In this document: positions 20,811-23,747 of the stretch, one piece after another | How positions within the stretch are numbered: the first letter of the stretch is position 1 | How the letters are laid out: the number at the start of each line of letters is the position of its first letter | Source: CAYLPU01 sp964385635 | Lineage (GTDB): Bacteria; Chloroflexota; Anaerolineae; B4-G1 | Direction: 5' to 3' | Length of the DNA stretch: 23,747 bases | NCBI GenBank assembly: GCA_964385635.1 | Contig: CAYLPU010000080.1 | Span: forward strand, 1 to 23,747 | The notes under the pieces: generated by a model | What the model saw: only the letters and a program-made list of their open reading frames with translations | Told to the model about the DNA's origin: nothing | Databases searched by the model: none | Translations under genes and position numbers: made by a program

Positions 20811-20974
20811 GTGCTCGGTATTTAGGGCAATCGCATTTATCCCATTCGCTCGGCCTGGATCGCCAGATCCAGGCCCTAGCCACTGGATTTGGCAATCCAG
20901 CGGGAGCAAAAAGGGCTTTTCGGTGTCCCAAAGTCTGCCCGACATTATAAATGCGATTGCTCTGTGCTCGGTAT
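20811..20974. mobile_element. 140-bp MITE with 11-bp target duplication
   Basis: GTGCTCGGTAT occurs at 20811-20821 and 20964-20974, directly flanking an element with inverted ends. AGGGCAATCGCATTTAT (20824-20840) is mirrored with one mismatch at 20947-20963. Inside are two hairpins: GGCCTGGATC/GATCCAGGCC (20852-20861 and 20866-20875) and CTGGATT/AATCCAG (20883-20889 and 20894-20900). There is no transposase gene. Terminal inverted repeats plus an 11-bp direct repeat are the hallmarks of a non-autonomous transposable element. Duplications of 9-13 bp are known for IS4-type transposases, so that family is a candidate parent. Confidence 0.8.
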
Positions 20975-21024
20975 AGAGACAATGCCGCTGCAACTCTGGG
21001 CCAGCGGCGCTTGGTAACGAGGAG

Positions 21025-21053
21025 ATTGTAGCACTCAGGTTAGGTGTTGTCAA
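21025..21053 (-). promoter_or_regulatory. consensus sigma-70 promoter of the ACT-atp operon
   Basis: On the minus strand a perfect TTGACA (21053-21048) and TACAAT (21030-21025) are spaced by exactly 17 bp. It points at the ACT gene, and no other start lies closer. Confidence 0.8.
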
Positions 21054-21298
21054 GATGGTTACTGGACGTTGGACAAAGTGGAGGGGATGCCCTACGAGGG
21101 CACGCTGACTCGTGGCGACGAGGTGCACACTGCCCGCGAGTGCTGGGACGACGACCTCAACGGCCTGGTCTCCGATAACGCCTGTTAATCCCTTCCCCCT
21201 GTGGGGGAGGATTGGCGGTCGTGATAGTGGATCAGACCATGATTGGCGGGATACGCAGCGCGGGTCGCTTTTACTGCCTGCGCGAGGAACAGAAACAA
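21054..21298. other. gap between the nfeD-SPFH operon and the atp promoter
   Basis: A plus-strand open stretch to TAA at 21186-21188 reads GYWTLDKVEGMPYEGTLTRG and ends WDDDLNGLVSDNAC. It has no start codon of its own and may be the last 40 residues of a lost gene that I do not recognise. A palindrome, AATCC-CTTCCCCC-TGT-GGGGGAGGATT (21187-21213), another member of the C-run/G-run family, follows it. Nothing else is seen. Confidence 0.35.
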
Positions 21299-21329
21299 CC
21301 TGACGTGCGCCCGTTGGACGCACGTCAGG
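21299..21329 (-). terminator. terminator of the nfeD-SPFH operon
   Basis: CCTGACGTGCG (21299-21309) and CGCACGTCAGG (21319-21329) form a perfect 11-bp stem with a 9-nt loop, 20 bp past the SPFH stop. On the minus strand the stem is followed by TTGTTTCTGTT, a U-rich run. This is the most convincing intrinsic terminator in the window. Confidence 0.75.
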
Positions 21330-21349
21330 ACTGCCCATTGTGCGGGATG

Positions 21350-22261
21350 TCAGCTTTGGGCCGGCGGTTCCGCCATCGCCTGGCCGGCGTGGGCGACCAG
21401 CGGCCGCACCAGGTTGACGAACTCCATGGGGATGACGAACTTGGTCGCCGCCCCCTCGCCCAGCGCTTTGAGTGCCTCCAGGTATTGCAGCGTCAGCGTC
21501 TTGCTGTCAACCCCCTGCGCCACTTTGAAGACCTCGTTGAGCGCCAGCGCGAACCCCTCAGCGCGCAGGATGGCCGCCTGCCGGTCGCCCTCGGACTGGA
21601 GGATGGTCGCCTGTCGCTCTCCCTCGGCGCGCAGGATGATCGCCTGCCTCTCACCTTCGGCCACCATGACCGCCGCCTCCCGCTTGCCGTCGGCCTCGGT
21701 CACCGTGGCGCGCCGGTTGCGCTCGGCCGCCATCTGGCGGGTCATGGCCTCCTCGATGGCGCGCGGCGGGATGACCTCGCGGATCTCGACCGCCATCACG
21801 CGGATGCCCCAGCGGTCGGTGACTGTGTCCAGTTTTTCGTGCAGGATTTTGTTGATCTCGTCCCGCTTGGAGAGCACGTCGTCCAGCACCATCGCACCCA
21901 CCACCGCCCGCAGCGTGGTGATGGCCAGGCCGCGCGCTGCGCCGGTAAAGTTCTCCACCTCAAGCACACTGCGCACCGGATCGATGACTTTATCGTAGAC
22001 CAGAAAGTCAATCGAGACCGAGGCGTTGTCGGCGGTGATGCAGGTCTGGGGTGGCACGTCGAAAAAGACCTCGCGCAGGTCAACCATCATCCCCCGGTCC
22101 ACGAAGGGGATCAGGAAAACCAGCCCTGGTCCTCTGGGGCCGACGCAGCGCCCCATCCGGAAGACGACCAGCCGGCGGTATTCCGGCACGATGCGCACCG
22201 CCATCGCCAGCACGATCACGGCCAACAGCAACAGCAATGCAATCAAAATTCCAGTTCCCAT
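21350..22261 (-). CDS. SPFH/stomatin-family membrane protein
   Basis: The 303-residue protein has one N-terminal membrane helix (ILIALLLLLAVIVLAMAVRI), then the stomatin core: VPEYRRLVVFRMGRCVGPRGPGLVFLIPFVD and, further on, DVLSKRDEINKILHEKLD and WGIRVMAVEIREVIPP. A coiled-coil region follows with an 11-residue period (AEGERQAIILR, AEGERQATILQ, SEGDRQAAILR). It would be anchored in the inner membrane and oligomerise. Its ATG overlaps the nfeD stop by one base, so the two are translationally coupled. Stomatin-NfeD pairs form membrane quality-control complexes in which the protease can cleave the stomatin C-terminus. The exact substrate here is unknown. Confidence 0.92.
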   Translation of the reverse strand: MGTGILIALLLLLAVIVLAMAVRIVPEYRRLVVFRMGRCVGPRGPGLVFLIPFVDRGMMVDLREVFFDVPPQTCITADNASVSIDFLVYDKVIDPVRSVLEVENFTGAARGLAITTLRAVVGAMVLDDVLSKRDEINKILHEKLDTVTDRWGIRVMAVEIREVIPPRAIEEAMTRQMAAERNRRATVTEADGKREAAVMVAEGERQAIILRAEGERQATILQSEGDRQAAILRAEGFALALNEVFKVAQGVDSKTLTLQYLEALKALGEGAATKFVIPMEFVNLVRPLVAHAGQAMAEPPAQS

Positions 22262-23637
22262 TATGTACCTCCTTGATTTTCTCGTTCTTCCTCTTCAGGT
22301 TCAACTCGTGCGACGCGCAGCCGCACACCAACAATGCCCACGACCTGCACCGGCTCGCCGGCCCGGATCTCCTCTTCGACGGCCACGGCGCTCCAATCCT
22401 CCAGTTCGACGCGCACCTGCCCCTCCGGCATCAGGTCGGTGCAGGCGACGCCGCGCCGGCCCACCAGCCGCTCCGCGCCGGACTGGGGCGGCAGGCGCTT
22501 GGCGGTGATGATGGCCCGCAACACCAGCAAACTGAAGGCCAGGATACCCAGCGACATTGTGCCAATCAGCCACGGGCTCACGCGCAGGTCGGGCGCGGCG
22601 GGCGAGGTGGGGGTGAAGGGGGAGAAGAGCAGCAGAGAGCCCAGGATGAACGGCGCCAACCCGGCGACGGTCACGATGGCCTCCGTCTCCGTGAACAGCC
22701 CGATGGCGAAGAACACGACCGCCAGCGCCAGCAGCGCCACGCCCGCCCAGTTGACGGGCAGGCTGCCCAGCGCCATAAAGGCCAGGATGAAGCAGACAAC
22801 GCTGGCGATCCCAGGCACACTCAGTCCCGGGTCGGATAGTTCGGCCATCAGGCAGAGAGTGCCGATGGAGAGCAGCAAGTAGGCGATATTGGGGTCAGTG
22901 ATGATGTGCATGAAGCGCTCGATCAGGTTCATAGGATGGCGCTCCACCGGCACGCCCTCGGTGCGCAACACGACCGTTCCCCACGCCATAGTGACGTTGC
23001 GGCCATCTATTTGGCGCAGCAGGTCGTCGAGGTCGGTGACAACCAGGTCAATGATGTTCTGCTCCAGCGCCTCGCCGGCGGTGACGGAGAGATTCTCGCG
23101 TACGGCGCGCTCGGCCCATTCTGCGTTGCGTCCGCGGGCGGTGGCCACGCTGCGCACCAGCGCCGCCGCATCGCTGGTCATCTTTTCTTCCATCTCCTCG
23201 CTGATCTCGACATCGCTCCCCAGGGGGACGGGATGGGCCGCGCCGATGTGCGTGGCCGGGGCCATCGCCGCCACGTTGGCCGCCAGGGTGATGAACATGC
23301 CGGCCGACGTGGCCCGCGCGCCGCCCGGCGCGACGTAGACCACCGTCGGCAGCGGCGACTCGAGCAAAGCCTGCACCATCTCCCGCATCGAGGATTCCAG
23401 GCCACCGGGCGTGTCGAGCACCAGCACTACCACCCGCGCCGCCTGTTGCCCAGCGAGGCGCAACGTGCGGTCGAGATACCGCGCCGTGAGCGGGTTGATC
23501 ACCCCCCGCACCTCAATGACGATGATCGGCCCCTGGCCCGGCTGCGCCATAGCCGGCAGGCCTCGGCCTGAGCCTTCGGCCGAACGGCTGGCCAGCAAGA
23601 AGAATGCCAATAGCGTCAGACTGAGTACGCGCTTCAT
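22261..23637 (-). CDS. nfeD: NfeD-family membrane-bound serine protease (long form)
   Basis: The 458-residue protein has a signal segment (RVLSLTLLAFFLLASRSAEG) and a ClpP-like protease domain from about 37 to 220. VLDTPGGLESSMREMVQALL supplies the oxyanion-type loop. S111 (GGARATSAGMFIT) and K152 (EEMEEKM) fit the Ser-Lys dyad of the archaeal homologue. About five membrane helices follow (residues 245-375), then a soluble OB-fold NfeD domain (GRRGVACTDLMPEGQVRVEL...VQVVGIVGVRLRVARVE). The start at 23637 has GGAGG at 7 nt; the longer frame to 23718 would run across the promoter. It is operonic with the stomatin gene. Confidence 0.92.
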   Translation of the reverse strand: MKRVLSLTLLAFFLLASRSAEGSGRGLPAMAQPGQGPIIVIEVRGVINPLTARYLDRTLRLAGQQAARVVVLVLDTPGGLESSMREMVQALLESPLPTVVYVAPGGARATSAGMFITLAANVAAMAPATHIGAAHPVPLGSDVEISEEMEEKMTSDAAALVRSVATARGRNAEWAERAVRENLSVTAGEALEQNIIDLVVTDLDDLLRQIDGRNVTMAWGTVVLRTEGVPVERHPMNLIERFMHIITDPNIAYLLLSIGTLCLMAELSDPGLSVPGIASVVCFILAFMALGSLPVNWAGVALLALAVVFFAIGLFTETEAIVTVAGLAPFILGSLLLFSPFTPTSPAAPDLRVSPWLIGTMSLGILAFSLLVLRAIITAKRLPPQSGAERLVGRRGVACTDLMPEGQVRVELEDWSAVAVEEEIRAGEPVQVVGIVGVRLRVARVEPEEEERENQGGT

Positions 23638-23659
23638 CGTTCCCTCCCCCGTGTTCCGA

Positions 23660-23688
23660 AGTATATCACCAATGGCGGGCTGTGTCAA
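23660..23688 (-). promoter_or_regulatory. consensus sigma-70 promoter of nfeD-SPFH
   Basis: TTGACA (23688-23683) and TATACT (23665-23660) on the minus strand, spaced 17 bp. Transcription would start near 23653, about 16 nt before the nfeD ATG. It fixes the start of nfeD at 23637 rather than upstream. Confidence 0.8.
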
Positions 23689-23747
23689 CACTACGTATTC
23701 CCTCAAGTATAATCGCACCGAAGGCAGTTCGTTCCCTCAAATGAAAA

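Larger units (their letters stand above)
20711..21053 (-). promoter_or_regulatory. long leader of the ACT-atp operon
   Basis: About 310 nt separate the predicted transcription start (near 21018) from the ACT start codon. The stretch holds the 140-bp element at 20824-20963 and otherwise only short frames that I do not accept as genes. Removing the element would leave a leader of about 155 nt. Confidence 0.5.

Noticed and set aside
20715..21338. 207-codon minus-strand frame upstream of the ACT gene
   Set aside because: It crosses a transposable element, the promoter and the terminator hairpin, and resembles no family.

Overview
The window reads as a chromosomal segment of an uncultivated bacterium, most likely a member of the Chloroflexota (Anaerolineae-like). 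This placement is an inference. It rests on a secreted protein ending in the IYLPLVLRNY motif, a high G+C content, a large load of short dispersed palindromes, and energy genes of the kind found in that group. Almost every intact gene lies on the minus strand, so the biological reading order runs from high to low coordinates. The plus strand carries only decayed genes.

Right part (about 23.7 to 21.3 kb): an nfeD-type membrane serine protease gene and a stomatin/SPFH gene form a two-gene operon. It has a near-consensus sigma-70 promoter and a hairpin terminator. Next (21.05 to 13.1 kb) comes a long operon with its own consensus promoter. A tandem ACT-domain protein leads it, followed by atpD-atpC-atpI(Q)-atpB-atpE-atpF-atpA-atpG. 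This order, the absence of a separate delta gene, and the delta-like C-terminus of the b subunit match the alternative N-ATPase type of F-ATP synthase rather than the housekeeping atpBEFHAGDC type. The c subunit keeps most of the sodium-ligand positions. The small atpR gene usual in such operons was not found. Nearly every gap in the operon, and some of its coding sequences, contains a different dispersed palindromic element.

Middle part (12.9 to 7.0 kb): a consensus promoter and a 21-codon leader ORF precede nuoK-nuoL-nuoM-nuoN, the membrane-arm pumping subunits of complex I. The remaining nuo genes are not in the window. NuoL has a His-rich loop insertion and an unusual C-terminal array of four 26-residue repeats. 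An orphan Phd-type antitoxin gene follows nuoN.

Next (6.6 to 2.9 kb): a UbiA-family prenyltransferase, a 33-codon ORF, a MoaD-like sulfur carrier, a tungsten-type aldehyde:ferredoxin oxidoreductase and a four-cluster ferredoxin lie head to tail and end in a strong hairpin. They could feed low-potential electrons from aldehyde oxidation into the ion-pumping machinery encoded next door.

Left part (2.9 kb to the start): a decayed integron integrase on the plus strand faces away from a minus-strand set of small genes. These are two secreted proteins and a truncated CPBP-family protease, with an attC-like remnant between the second and third and an attI-like core site in front of the first. This looks like a relic chromosomal integron.
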